Position numbers and translations under genes: made by a program. Below the pieces are notes generated by a model. That model was not told the DNA's origin. It saw only the letters and a list, made by a program, of their open reading frames with translations, and made no database searches. From Oscillospiraceae bacterium (lineage in GTDB: Bacteria > Bacillota > Clostridia > Oscillospirales > Acutalibacteraceae), in contig JAQXVY010000014.1 of NCBI GenBank assembly GCA_029225165.1, forward strand, positions 1 to 64,000: a DNA stretch of 64,000 bases. The letters are read 5' to 3'. Positions 16,747 to 25,825 of the stretch are shown here, in pieces. Numbering within the stretch: the stretch's first letter is position 1; each line of letters starts with the position of its first letter.

Positions 16747-18438
16747 TTATCTTGTTTTGCTTTCAATCTTCATAATGATGTTTTTGATGTATTTGCCTAC
16801 AGTTTTCTTTTCGGAGCTTTTGTCACCGCTGAATGTCCTTGGCTTTATGATGAAGTAAAGTCCGTAGGAGGCGAACAGCAACATAATGATGAAGTATGTA
16901 AGCACATACTGGCTTTTTGCTTCAAACAGCAGATGATATAGGAAACCGCCGATTAGTCCGGAAATAAGCATTATTGCCTCTGCACCGATTTTCTTTTTGA
17001 TTAGTGCTGCCATACCCACAGCAAAGAGGATGAATGAAATCATTTGGAAGAAGTCAAAATAATCGTAGAAGAATTTGCTCCAACCGCCTGTGTATATGCT
17101 TTGGAGTAATGAACCGTCCTCAACCTCACCAAAGGTGTGTGCCTTAACCTGACTTACCCACAGGCTTTCGTATGATGGCTCGTTCCACTGTGAAAGCACC
17201 TTTTTGCTAAAGAAATCCCTTGTGTATGCAGGGTCGGACTTGAATTTTGCCTTTCTCAGTTCAATGTCCTCTTTGGCAATTTTGTTTGCCTCCTCTGTGT
17301 TGCAGTTGGCTGTTAGATAATTTGATTTGCTCAAATCGTTGTACCAACCCGGCGCCATACCCGATTCGTTAAGACCGGCGTCAAGGTAAAGTGTCTGGCT
17401 TACACCGTCACCAAGCTTAACACCGCTTCTTGATTCGTAACTATAAATAATCAGGTTAAATGAACCTACGGCAATCAGGCAGACAAATGCAACGGAAACA
17501 AGGTAAAGCCACTTTTTAGACCTTATTACATAAATAATCAAGCCTATGCTAACGGCGGCAAGCCAAATCATATTGTTGTACTTTGCAATAATGGACAAAG
17601 CAAGAAGCAATGAGGCAGGGATAAACAGTAAGTATCTGTTTTTCTTTTCACTTTGCATAAACTTAATAACGAAGCAACATCCCCACATTGCACTTGCAAT
17701 ACCGATTAGGTTGCCGTAAACAAATGTGGTAAAGAAGATTGCCTGTACGCATCCTGCAAGCATAAAGGTTGTAATAAATGTAACAGCCTTGCTGTTAAAA
17801 ATCATCTTGCCCATCTTGATGATAGCCATATAAAGGGCTGTAAGAGCCAGTACATTCACTACCTGCATTATCATTGAGGAGTCTGTACCGAAAATTCTGT
17901 AAAAAATCTCACAGATAAATACATATCCAAGCTGGAAAGGATATAGTTGATAGTAGCTTACATTGTTGTAAAAATCGTTGTTGCTTGTAATGAATGAATT
18001 ATAGTTGCCCTTTGCAACCTCCATAGCGGTTTGGGTAACTGTTCCCGAGTCGGCGGCAGGTATACTCTCTACCATAAATATCCAAATGAAACCCAGTGTT
18101 ACGGTGTAAACAGCCAGTCCCGCCATTAAAATGGTATCGCTGATTTTTAGGAATGCGTTTGCATACCGCCTCAGCGCAAACACCACAAGGAAGAAAGCGC
18201 CCAGCAAAAAGAAGTTCATTGCAAGGTCATCCTTTTCGTAAAGGATGTGTTCTCCTCCAAAGTTTGCAGGGTCGATGACAGAGGTTTGAAACACCGACAT
18301 AATCGCCACATAACCAAAGAAGATAAAGGACAGAATAGTTACGCCGTAGGAGCATATCAGTTCCACCAAATTTCTCTTTTTCAGGTTAGGAGCAACAATT
18401 TTTTCTTTTGCAGATTTTGCATTGCTTGTATTACCCAT
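16747..18438 (-). CDS. Polytopic membrane protein, possible GT-C glycosyltransferase
   Basis: 563 residues with about 11-13 hydrophobic segments and a lysine-rich N terminus (KSAKEKIVAPNLKKRN). After the third helix the loop VESIPAADSGTVTQTA carries acidic residues where lipid-sugar-dependent GT-C enzymes (PMT/ArnT-like) have theirs, and a large extracytoplasmic loop (about 345-450, with YNDLSKSNYLTAN and SQWNEPSYESLW) precedes the last helices, also typical of that fold. I do not recognise a named family. It would be at the plasma membrane, perhaps in surface-polymer or protein glycosylation. Monocistronic. Confidence 0.6.
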   Translation of the reverse strand: MGNTSNAKSAKEKIVAPNLKKRNLVELICSYGVTILSFIFFGYVAIMSVFQTSVIDPANFGGEHILYEKDDLAMNFFLLGAFFLVVFALRRYANAFLKISDTILMAGLAVYTVTLGFIWIFMVESIPAADSGTVTQTAMEVAKGNYNSFITSNNDFYNNVSYYQLYPFQLGYVFICEIFYRIFGTDSSMIMQVVNVLALTALYMAIIKMGKMIFNSKAVTFITTFMLAGCVQAIFFTTFVYGNLIGIASAMWGCCFVIKFMQSEKKNRYLLFIPASLLLALSIIAKYNNMIWLAAVSIGLIIYVIRSKKWLYLVSVAFVCLIAVGSFNLIIYSYESRSGVKLGDGVSQTLYLDAGLNESGMAPGWYNDLSKSNYLTANCNTEEANKIAKEDIELRKAKFKSDPAYTRDFFSKKVLSQWNEPSYESLWVSQVKAHTFGEVEDGSLLQSIYTGGWSKFFYDYFDFFQMISFILFAVGMAALIKKKIGAEAIMLISGLIGGFLYHLLFEAKSQYVLTYFIIMLLFASYGLYFIIKPRTFSGDKSSEKKTVGKYIKNIIMKIESKTR

Positions 18439-18556
18439 AATTTTTTAAATCCTTTTCTTTTATTTGTGTGCCAAACAGCCGTATATCCTATTTATAGGTG
18501 TCCGGCACAGGTTACTTTTAATTATATCTAAAATAGACAATAAATTCAAGTGGATA

Positions 18557-18585
18557 TTGAACATATTAGATTTTTATGATAAAAT
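18557..18585 (+). promoter_or_regulatory. Promoter of rimM-trmD
   Basis: TTGAAC, 17-base spacer, TAAAAT, about 30 bases upstream of the rimM start codon. Confidence 0.6.
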
Positions 18586-18616
18586 ACACCGTAAATGACT
18601 TTTTTGGAGAATTGTT

Positions 18617-19129
18617 ATGATAAAAAAATATCTTGAAATAGGAAAAATTGTAGGAACTCACGGCATCAGAGGTGAATGTCGTGTTGAGCTTTGGTGCGAC
18701 AGCGGAGAGTTTTTCTCTTACTTTAAAGCTTTGTACCTTGATGATAAGGGTGAGAAGAAAATTTCCGTAAAAAGCCGACCGCACAAAAACATTGCCCTTA
18801 TGAAGATTAAGGGTATAGAAAATATTGACGACGCAATACCACTTGTGGGTACTGTGCTGTATATGGACAGAAATGACTGTCCTTTGCCTGATGATGTGTA
18901 CTTTGTACAGGATATTATCGGCTGTGAGGTGCGCAACATCAACGATGGAACAGTATACGGCAGGGTTAGTGATGTCCTGAACACAGGCGCAAATGATGTG
19001 TACGAGGTAAAGGGTGAAAGTAATAAACCCTTTTATATGCCTAAAATCGACGAAATTGTTAAGGAAGTTAATGTAAGTGATGAGTATATACTCATTGAAC
19101 CAATGAAAGGGCTTTTTGATGAGGATTGA
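18617..19129 (+). CDS. rimM: 16S rRNA processing protein RimM
   Basis: 30S maturation factor that binds S19 and helps assemble the 16S 3' head domain. 170 residues: an N-terminal RimM beta-barrel (LEIGKIVGTHGIRGECRVEL) and a C-terminal PRC-barrel (YFVQDIIGCEVRN to YILIEPMKGLFDED). GGAG lies seven bases before the ATG. Overlaps trmD by 11 bases. The usual neighbours rpsP and rplS are absent here, so the classic rpsP-rimM-trmD-rplS operon is split. Confidence 0.95.
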   Translation: MIKKYLEIGKIVGTHGIRGECRVELWCDSGEFFSYFKALYLDDKGEKKISVKSRPHKNIALMKIKGIENIDDAIPLVGTVLYMDRNDCPLPDDVYFVQDIIGCEVRNINDGTVYGRVSDVLNTGANDVYEVKGESNKPFYMPKIDEIVKEVNVSDEYILIEPMKGLFDED

Positions 19130-19859
19130 TATAATAACGCTGTTTCCCGAAATGTGTGATGCGGTGCTTAACGAGAGTATAATCGGCAGAGCACAGAAAA
19201 AGGGTGTGCTTGAAATTGTTACACATCAGCTAAGGGACTTTGCCTTTGACAAGCACAAAAGGGTGGACGACACCCCCTACGGCGGTGGAATGGGTATGCT
19301 GATGAAGGCAGAGCCTATTGCACTTTGCTTTGAGGATATTTGTAAACAGATAGGTACAAGACCGCATTTTGTGTATATGTCCCCACAGGGTAAAACGCTG
19401 ACACAAAGTCACCTTAAGGAACTGGCACAAAAGGAAAATATCTGCGTTTTGTGCGGTCACTACGAGGGTGTTGACCAGCGTGTTCTGGACAGCCTTATTG
19501 ATGAAGAAATTTCAATAGGTGACTATGTGCTGACAGGGGGAGAGTTACCGGCACTTGTGTTTGTTGACGCACTTTCAAGAATGTCAAAGGGTGTGCTTTC
19601 CGACGACTTGTGCTTTACCGAGGAAAGTCACTACAACGGACTTTTGGAGTATCCACAGTACACCAAGCCACAGGAGTGGCGTGGTATGGAGGTGCCACCG
19701 GTACTTACAAGCGGTCACCACGCAAATGTTGACAGGTGGAGATATGAGCAATCCCTGATTAACACCGCAAAGAAACGACCTGATATGCTGAAAAATAAAA
19801 AACTTTCACCTGAAGATGAAATTCTTGTGCATAATTTCCTAATCAGTAAGGAAAAGTAA
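19119..19859 (+). CDS. trmD: tRNA (guanosine(37)-N1)-methyltransferase
   Basis: SPOUT methyltransferase making m1G37, which prevents +1 frameshifting. 246 residues. Knot and catalytic motifs: TPYGGGMGMLMKAEP, LCGHYEGVDQRVL, ISIGDYVLTGGE and YTKPQEWRGMEVPPVL. The track starts one codon earlier at a TTG; the ATG at 19119 (MRIDIITLFPEM) is the family start. It overlaps the end of rimM, so the two are translationally coupled. Repeat copy C begins nine bases after its stop and may act as its 3' hairpin. Confidence 0.95.
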   Translation: MRIDIITLFPEMCDAVLNESIIGRAQKKGVLEIVTHQLRDFAFDKHKRVDDTPYGGGMGMLMKAEPIALCFEDICKQIGTRPHFVYMSPQGKTLTQSHLKELAQKENICVLCGHYEGVDQRVLDSLIDEEISIGDYVLTGGELPALVFVDALSRMSKGVLSDDLCFTEESHYNGLLEYPQYTKPQEWRGMEVPPVLTSGHHANVDRWRYEQSLINTAKKRPDMLKNKKLSPEDEILVHNFLISKEK

Positions 19860-19868
19860 GAAGTTTAG

Positions 19869-20027
19869 GGAAACACTGATTAAATCATTTGCACAGATTG
19901 TGCTGTCAGATTTTTTGTCGGTATGTTCAAAAAACCGCAGGAATACTGACGTATTGTGAGGATTTTTTGGGCATACCGGCAGAAAATATGCGTACAAGAT
20001 GTGTAAAGTGATTTATTCAGTGTTTCC
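19869..20027 (-). repeat. 159-bp palindromic interspersed element, copy C
   Basis: Inverted relative to copies A and B, exactly the same length, about six differences from A. It sits between trmD and the HPr-like gene. Confidence 0.9.
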
Positions 20028-20155
20028 TTAAATAGGAAACCGCAAATACTTGTGCCGAAAGTACAAAAATCATTGTAAGTTTTCGTCGTATTGCACAAGA
20101 AAAAGATTTTAAATTTCTTTGTGAATGTGTAGTGAAACGAATTTGAAAAATAAGG

Positions 20156-20184
20156 TTGATTTAGTTTTTTTAAGGGGTTATAAT
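20156..20184 (+). promoter_or_regulatory. Sigma-A promoter of the HPr-like gene
   Basis: TTGATT, 17-base spacer, perfect TATAAT, about 60 bases before the start codon. Confidence 0.75.
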
Positions 20185-20242
20185 ACTACTAAATTGATAT
20201 TATATGTCAAGTCTTTAGATTGTACAGGAGAGGGATTTAGAA

Positions 20243-20509
20243 ATGTATGTTAAGGAAGTTTTAGTTCAAAACAAGGCAGGACTTAGAGGAAGACCGGCAA
20301 CATTTTTTATTCAGAAGGCTAACGAATACAAATCAACTATCTGGGTTGAAAAGGACGAAAGAAAAGTAAGTGGCAAGAGTCTTCTTGGTGTTTTGTCCCT
20401 CGGTGTTGTAGGCGGCACAACAATCAAGGTTATTGCTGACGGTGCAGACGAAAAGGATGCAGCAGAGGGTATTGTTGCACTTGTAGAGTCAGGCTTTACA
20501 GGACTTTAA
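20243..20509 (+). CDS. HPr-family protein lacking active-site His15 (Crh-like)
   Basis: 88-residue HPr fold protein. HPr normally carries PTS phosphate on His15 in GLHARPA; here the motif reads GLRGRPA with arginine at residue 15, so phosphotransfer by enzyme I should be impossible. The regulatory serine is kept: Ser46 in KVSGKSLLGVLSLGV, the site of HPr kinase. Bacillus Crh shows the same logic (His15 to Gln, Ser46 kept) and acts only as a CcpA cofactor. I infer a regulatory Crh-like role in carbon control; a canonical HPr would have to be elsewhere. GAGAGGG upstream of the ATG, own promoter and terminator. Confidence 0.85.
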   Translation: MYVKEVLVQNKAGLRGRPATFFIQKANEYKSTIWVEKDERKVSGKSLLGVLSLGVVGGTTIKVIADGADEKDAAEGIVALVESGFTGL

Positions 20510-20525
20510 TTTGTACATTTTTTTC

Positions 20526-20554
20526 GGGTGGTTTTTAACCACCCTTATTTTTTT
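20526..20554 (+). terminator. Terminator after the HPr-like gene
   Basis: Stem GGGTGG / CCACCC with a short A/T loop, followed by TTATTTTTTT, ending 18 bases before the uvrC start. Confidence 0.85.
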
Positions 20555-20571
20555 GCAGAAAGGGTGATATT

Positions 20572-22404
20572 GTGGACAAAATTAAAGAGCTGAGAAAAAA
20601 GTCAATGGCACTTCCAAAGCTTCCCGGAGTGTATATTATGAGGGACAAGGATCGCAATATTATCTATATCGGAAAGGCAAAGGCACTGAAAAACAGGGTG
20701 AGTCAGTACTTTGGCTCACAGAATAACCATATGGAAAAGGTACGCCGTATGGTGAAGAGTGTTGACGACTTTGACTATATAATTACAGACAGCGAATTTG
20801 AGGCACTAATTTTGGAGTGTTCCCTTATAAAGCAAAACACCCCAAAGTACAACATTCTCCTAAAGGACGACAAGGGTTACAGTTATATCAAGGTGACAGG
20901 GGATAAATGGAAGAAAATTTCCTATTCATTACAGCAGGACGACTCAAATGCCACATATATCGGTCCCTACAAAAGCTCCTACTATGTAAAAAGTGCTGTT
21001 GAGGAAGCAAACAGGATTTTTATGCTTCCAACCTGCAACAGACAATTTCCTCGTGATATTCGCAAGGCAAGACCTTGCCTGAACTACCACATCAAGCAGT
21101 GCTGTGCTCCCTGTACAGGCAGGGTGAGTCTTGGTGACTATAACGAGCGTGTGGAGTCTGCGCTAAAATTTCTAAAAGGTGGCTCAACCACAGCAGTTGC
21201 CGAAATGACACAAGAGATGAACGAGGCGGCAGAAAGGCTGGACTTTGAAAAGGCGGCAAAAATCCGTGACAGGATTTCCGCAGTTAAGAAGATGAACGAC
21301 AAGCAAAAGGTTGTTGACATCAAGGTGGATGAACAGGATGTAATTGCATACATCACAGACGGCGACAAGGGTACATTTGAGGTGTTCCGCTTTAAGGACG
21401 GCAAACTGTTTGACAGAGAGCATTTTATGGTGGACAATGACAACGACAGTACAGAAATGATGGCGGAGTTTATCACAAGGTATTACACCATTCGTGACGA
21501 TGTGCCAAAGCAGATTACCCTTGACAGAGAGGTTTTGGACTTTGAACTTCTTGAAAGGTGGCTCAGCGAAAAGCGTGGTGCAAGGGTGTATATCGTAGTT
21601 CCCCAAAGGGGCGACCAAAAACAGCTTGTGGATATGTGCCGAAAAAATGCCACAGAAAGACTTGCACAAACAAAGGGCAGCACCACAGGGGAATATTCTG
21701 TTCTTGAGGAACTGCGTGACGCTTTGGGTCTTGAAAAAATCCCCGAATACATTGAGGCATACGACAACAGTAACCTTAGCGGAACGGAAAATGTTTGCGG
21801 TATGGTAGTGTGCGAAAACGGCAAGATGAACAAAAGTGCATACAAAAAGTTTAAGATAAAGGGCTTTGACGGTCAGGACGACTACGCATCTATGGCGGAG
21901 GTAATTGACAGAAGGCTTACCGAATATGAAAATGCAGAGGAAGGTGTTGGCTTTGGCAGAAAGCCGGATTTAATCCTCCTTGACGGTGGCAAAGGTCAGG
22001 TGAATGCAGTACTCCCTGTTATGGAAAAGCACAACTCTGACATTCCTGTCTTTGGTATGGTAAAGGATGACCGTCACCGCACAAGGGCAATAGTGTCCGG
22101 TGACGGTGAAATTGCCATAAGCCGAAAAAGAAAGCTGTTTACCTTTATAAGCAAGCTACAAGACGAGGTTCACCGCTTTGCTATCGGCTACCAAAGGCAA
22201 AGGCGAAATATGAACACATTTAAAAGCTCCTTAACCGATATTCCAACTGTGGGGACGGAAAGGGCAAAGGCACTTCTCAAGCATTTCAGAACAATAAAGA
22301 ATATCAGTCAGGCTGATTACGACGAGCTTTTAAACGCCCCAAAGATGAACAAAACCTCTGCAGACGAGGTGTACAGATATTTTCATAAAAATGAAGATGA
22401 GTAA
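20572..22404 (+). CDS. uvrC: Excinuclease ABC subunit C
   Basis: Nuclease of nucleotide excision repair that makes both incisions flanking a lesion after UvrAB recognition. 610 residues. GIY-YIG domain at the N terminus (LPGVYIMRD, NIIYIGKA), cysteines of the RPCLNYHIKQCCAPC region, UVR motif near 200-235 (AAERLDFEKAAKIRDRI), RNase H-like domain (AYDNSNLSGTENVCGM, LILLDGGKGQVNAV, FAIGYQRQRR) and a C-terminal helix-hairpin-helix. Start is GTG at 20572 with AAAGGGTG upstream. Confidence 0.96.
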   Translation: MDKIKELRKKSMALPKLPGVYIMRDKDRNIIYIGKAKALKNRVSQYFGSQNNHMEKVRRMVKSVDDFDYIITDSEFEALILECSLIKQNTPKYNILLKDDKGYSYIKVTGDKWKKISYSLQQDDSNATYIGPYKSSYYVKSAVEEANRIFMLPTCNRQFPRDIRKARPCLNYHIKQCCAPCTGRVSLGDYNERVESALKFLKGGSTTAVAEMTQEMNEAAERLDFEKAAKIRDRISAVKKMNDKQKVVDIKVDEQDVIAYITDGDKGTFEVFRFKDGKLFDREHFMVDNDNDSTEMMAEFITRYYTIRDDVPKQITLDREVLDFELLERWLSEKRGARVYIVVPQRGDQKQLVDMCRKNATERLAQTKGSTTGEYSVLEELRDALGLEKIPEYIEAYDNSNLSGTENVCGMVVCENGKMNKSAYKKFKIKGFDGQDDYASMAEVIDRRLTEYENAEEGVGFGRKPDLILLDGGKGQVNAVLPVMEKHNSDIPVFGMVKDDRHRTRAIVSGDGEIAISRKRKLFTFISKLQDEVHRFAIGYQRQRRNMNTFKSSLTDIPTVGTERAKALLKHFRTIKNISQADYDELLNAPKMNKTSADEVYRYFHKNEDE

Positions 22405-22433
22405 TTGTGTTTTTATTTGGGGTATGATAGAAT
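22405..22433 (+). promoter_or_regulatory. Promoter of rsmD-coaD
   Basis: TTGTGT, 17-base spacer, TAGAAT, overlapping the end of uvrC. Confidence 0.5.
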
Positions 22434-22450
22434 TAGTAAGGTGATAAAAA

Positions 22451-22999
22451 ATGAGAGTAATTACAGGTGTTGCAAGGGGAAAAAGGTTAATAACCCTTGA
22501 GGGCAACGATGTTCGCCCTACAACCGACAGAGTAAAAGAGGCAATATTTTCTGTTTTGCAGTTTAGGTTAGAGGGAAGAAGATTTCTTGATTTGTTTGCA
22601 GGCAGCGGACAGATGGGGATTGAGGCAATTTCCCGTGGTGCAAAGGAGGCTGTTTTTGTTGACAGCAGTAAAAAAGCACTAAAGGTAATCGGCGAAAATA
22701 TATCAAACTGCGGATTTGAAGAAAAAGCAAAGGTTGTTAACGGCTCGGCAAAGGGTTTCCTCAGTATGAACAAAGAAAAATTTGACATTGCTTTTTTGGA
22801 CCCTCCTTACGGACAGGGAATTATTGATGAAATTCTCCCCTTGGTATGCAAAAATATGAAAGAAACAGGCATTATTCTTTGCGAACATCCGGTTGATGAA
22901 AAAATTGTTGAAAAATGTTGCAATTTTAGCCTTGACAGAGAATATCGCTATGGTAAAATAAAGGTAAGCAGTTTTTGTTACGAGGAAAAGATTGAGTAA
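22451..22999 (+). CDS. rsmD: 16S rRNA (guanine(966)-N(2))-methyltransferase
   Basis: Methylates N2 of G966 of 16S rRNA in the 30S subunit. 182 residues. [13 protein letters not shown] start, [17 protein letters not shown]-binding [14 protein letters not shown], and the catalytic DPPY motif (FLDPPYGQG). Followed closely by coaD, a pair conserved in Firmicutes. AAGGTGATAAAAA precedes the ATG. Confidence 0.95.
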   Translation: MRVITGVARGKRLITLEGNDVRPTTDRVKEAIFSVLQFRLEGRRFLDLFAGSGQMGIEAISRGAKEAVFVDSSKKALKVIGENISNCGFEEKAKVVNGSAKGFLSMNKEKFDIAFLDPPYGQGIIDEILPLVCKNMKETGIILCEHPVDEKIVEKCCNFSLDREYRYGKIKVSSFCYEEKIE

Positions 23000-23018
23000 T
23001 AAATCGAGGAGAACCAAA

Positions 23019-23507
23019 ATGGAGAAAATTGCGATTTGCCCCGGAAGCTTTGACCCGGTTACGCTTGGGCACATTGACATTATCCGCAGGGCATCCAAAA
23101 TGTTTGATAAGGTGATTGTTGCGGTGCTTGTTAACCCCAGCAAACAACCCAGCTTCTCCATTCAGGAGCGAATTGACTTTTTAAAGGAAGCCACAAAGGG
23201 TATTGATAACCTTGAGATTGTTTCCTTTGACGGTCTTTTGGCAAGTTACGCTAAAGAAAAGTCAGCCGTTGCAGTTGTTAAGGGGTTAAGAGCTGTGTCT
23301 GACTTTGAATATGAATTTCAGATGGCGCTGACAAACAAAAAACTCAATCCCGAACTTGAAACCATCTTTCTTACAACCAGCTCACAGCATATGTATTTAA
23401 GTTCCAGTATGGTTAAACAGGTGGCGTCTTTCGGAGGGGATATAAGCGATTTTGTTCCTGCTTGCTTGTACGAAAAAATATATAACAGATTAAAAGGAGA
23501 AAATTAA
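23019..23507 (+). CDS. coaD: Pantetheine-phosphate adenylyltransferase
   Basis: Penultimate step of coenzyme A synthesis: 4'-phosphopantetheine plus ATP to dephospho-CoA. 162 residues. Nucleotidyltransferase HIGH-type motif TLGHIDI in [19 protein letters not shown], the [17 protein letters not shown] region and the late [20 protein letters not shown]. The track ORF starts nine codons early; the ATG at 23019 has GAGGAG upstream and begins directly with the conserved [11 protein letters not shown]. Confidence 0.95.
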   Translation: MEKIAICPGSFDPVTLGHIDIIRRASKMFDKVIVAVLVNPSKQPSFSIQERIDFLKEATKGIDNLEIVSFDGLLASYAKEKSAVAVVKGLRAVSDFEYEFQMALTNKKLNPELETIFLTTSSQHMYLSSSMVKQVASFGGDISDFVPACLYEKIYNRLKGEN

Positions 23508-23508
23508 A

Positions 23509-23964
23509 ATGAGAGTGGAAGATTTAATCAACGAATTGGAAGATATGATGGATTCAGCAAAGGTTTTGCCACTTACAGGCGGTAAGGCTGTTGTAGATAT
23601 TGAAACTGCTCTTGACATCCTTGACGAAATTCAGGATTGTCTGCCATCAGACATTAGTCAGGCAAATGGCATTGTTGCTGAGAGAAATCAAATCATTGCC
23701 GAGGCTAAGAAAAAGGCAGAGGAGATTGTTCGTGCCGGAGAAGACAAGAAGAAAAGACTTGTTGACCAAAGCGAAATTGTGAAACAGGCAGAGGCACAGG
23801 CAGAAAAAATCCTAAGCGACGCAAAGAAAAAGGCTGAGGATATGAAACAGGTTGCAAGCGACTATGTTTCTGACCTTATGAAGAAGGCTGACGAAACCCT
23901 TACAGAGCTTACAGGCGAAATCCGCAAGACTCGTCAGGATTTAAAGGCATCCAAGAGGGGTTAA
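23509..23964 (+). CDS. Coiled-coil protein downstream of coaD
   Basis: 151 residues, no signal peptide or membrane helix. The first 55 residues are acidic (VEDLINELEDMMDSAKVLP); residues about 60-145 form a long alanine/lysine/glutamate-rich helix (AEAKKKAEEIVRAGEDKKKR and similar heptads), resembling the stalk subunits of ATP synthases or the V-ATPase G subunit only by composition. It starts two bases after the coaD stop, with GGAGA overlapping the end of coaD, so is translated with it. A similar gene often follows coaD in clostridia. Function unknown. Confidence 0.75.
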   Translation: MRVEDLINELEDMMDSAKVLPLTGGKAVVDIETALDILDEIQDCLPSDISQANGIVAERNQIIAEAKKKAEEIVRAGEDKKKRLVDQSEIVKQAEAQAEKILSDAKKKAEDMKQVASDYVSDLMKKADETLTELTGEIRKTRQDLKASKRG

Positions 23965-23997
23965 TCTGTTCTCAAAAATTTATCGTATAAATAACTT

Positions 23998-24026
23998 AAC
24001 GCACTTCAAAATGAAGTGCGTTTTTT
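23998..24026 (+). terminator. Terminator after the coaD operon
   Basis: Perfect 10-bp stem AACGCACTTC / GAAGTGCGTT followed by a T run. Confidence 0.9.
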
Positions 24027-24064
24027 GTCGGTTTTTTTATTTCTCTGAAAAAATTTCATAAAAA

Positions 24065-24090
24065 AAGGGATGCTCACAAGAACATCCCTT
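24065..24090 (-). terminator. Terminator of leuA
   Basis: Stem AAGGGATG / CATCCCTT with a T tract on the minus-strand 3' side. Confidence 0.8.
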
Positions 24091-24117
24091 AAACATATTT
24101 AGCTAAAGACAAAATTA

Positions 24118-25794
24118 TTATGCCTCGTTTCTGTTGATTGCGTTTATAACTCCCAAAATAGAGCTGTAGTTAACATTGTGGTCAATGCCGATTCCAAAGA
24201 TACTCTTGCCCTCCGGAGTCTTTAGCTCAATGTAGGAAACCGCCTGAGAGTCACTGCCTTCGCTGATAGCGTGTTGACTGTATGAGCGAAATTCATAGTT
24301 GCCAATGCCAATCTTTTTCATTGCGTTAAAGAATGCGTCAATAGGGCCGTTGCCCACACCTGTTGTACTTCTCACGTCATTTCCGTCAATGGTTATTTTG
24401 CCCTTGAAGTGAACATAATTCTTGCCGTTTTCGCTTTCTTCAAAAATTCTGCTGTTTGTAATTTCGTACTTCTTAGGATGCTCAATGTAGTTTTGTGTAA
24501 ATACATCAAACAGTTCCTTTGGAATAAGCTCTCTGCCCAGTTCGTCACACTTTTTCTGTACCAATGCACCAAATTCAGGGTGCATTTTTTTAGGCATTTC
24601 ATATCCGAAGTTATGCTCCATAACATATGCGGCACCGCCCTTTCCGCTTTGGGAATTAATGCGGATAATAGGCTCATACTGTCTGCCCACATCGGCAGGG
24701 TCAATAGGAATGTACGGAACCTCCCAGTATTCATCATCAGTTTCCTTGATATATTTCATACCCTTGTTGATTGCGTCCTGGTGACTGCCTGAAAATGCGG
24801 TGAAAACAAGCTCGCCGATATATGGCTGTCTTTCGCTTATCTTCATATTGGTGCATCTCTCGTAAATTTCCTTGTACTTTGGGAGATTGCTGAAATCAAG
24901 ACAAGGGTCAATGCCCTGCGTAAACATATTAAGTCCCACAGTTACAATGTCAAGGTTACCTGTTCTTTCGCCGTTGCCGAAGAGTGTACCCTCAACTCTG
25001 TCTGCCCCTGCAAGTAAAGCAAGCTCTGTGGCGGCAACGCCTGTACCTCTGTCGTTGTGAGGGTGAATACTGATAATTGCACTTTCTCTGTTTTTCAGAT
25101 GCTTAATAAAGTATTCAATCTGGTCGGCATATGTGTTTGCTGTGCACATCTCAACAGTGTTTGGCAGGTTAAGGATAACAGGATTTTCAGGTGTTGAACC
25201 AAGTGCCTCCATAACCTTTTCGCAAATTTCCACTGCGTTGTCCATCTCTGTACCGCTAAAGCTTTCGGGACTGTATTCATACCTGATGTTGGTGTCGCCG
25301 TCATAGTTTTCGGTAAGGCTGCGAATCAGCTTTGCGCCCTCAACAGCAATGTCAATAATGCCCTCCATATCCTTTTTAAATACAACCTTTCTCTGCAAGG
25401 TTGATGTGGAATTGTAGAAGTGAACTATAACATTTTTTGCACCCTTAATAGCCTCAAAGGTCTTTTTAATAAGGTGTTCCCTTGCCTGTACCAAAACCTG
25501 AATTGTTACATCGTCGGGAATGTGGTTACCCTCAATAAGCTCACGGCAGATTTCGTATTCTGTTTCCGATGCCGAGGGGAAACCAATTTCGATTTCCTTA
25601 AAGCCCATATCGCAAAGGGCGTGGAAAAATTCCAACTTTTCTTCAAGATTCATAGGGTCAATAAGAGCCTGATTTCCATCCCTTAAATCAACACTGCACC
25701 AAATCGGTGCTTTTTCAATAACATTTTTTGGCCATTCCCTGTCGGGCAAATCTATCTGCTTAAAGGGAATATACTTTTTGTAGCCCGGCTTCAT
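24118..25794 (-). CDS. leuA: 2-isopropylmalate synthase, long (yeast-type) form
   Basis: Condenses acetyl-CoA with 2-oxoisovalerate, the first step of leucine synthesis. 558 residues. HMGL-like TIM barrel with the metal and substrate motif WCSVDLRDGNQALIDPM near residue 43 and IHPHNDRGTGVAATELALLA, and a C-terminal regulatory domain (about 430-558, ISEGSDSQAVSYIEL) for leucine feedback. The length and DLRDGNQAL fit the LeuA group shared with actinobacteria and yeast. The track start is 31 codons too early; the ATG at 25794 has AAGGAGG upstream and the extension lies inside the T-box leader. Controlled by tRNA-Leu through that leader. Confidence 0.95.
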   Translation of the reverse strand: MKPGYKKYIPFKQIDLPDREWPKNVIEKAPIWCSVDLRDGNQALIDPMNLEEKLEFFHALCDMGFKEIEIGFPSASETEYEICRELIEGNHIPDDVTIQVLVQAREHLIKKTFEAIKGAKNVIVHFYNSTSTLQRKVVFKKDMEGIIDIAVEGAKLIRSLTENYDGDTNIRYEYSPESFSGTEMDNAVEICEKVMEALGSTPENPVILNLPNTVEMCTANTYADQIEYFIKHLKNRESAIISIHPHNDRGTGVAATELALLAGADRVEGTLFGNGERTGNLDIVTVGLNMFTQGIDPCLDFSNLPKYKEIYERCTNMKISERQPYIGELVFTAFSGSHQDAINKGMKYIKETDDEYWEVPYIPIDPADVGRQYEPIIRINSQSGKGGAAYVMEHNFGYEMPKKMHPEFGALVQKKCDELGRELIPKELFDVFTQNYIEHPKKYEITNSRIFEESENGKNYVHFKGKITIDGNDVRSTTGVGNGPIDAFFNAMKKIGIGNYEFRSYSQHAISEGSDSQAVSYIELKTPEGKSIFGIGIDHNVNYSSILGVINAINRNEA

Positions 25795-25825
25795 AATAAA
25801 ACCTCCTTGTTTTATCCTGTACTTA

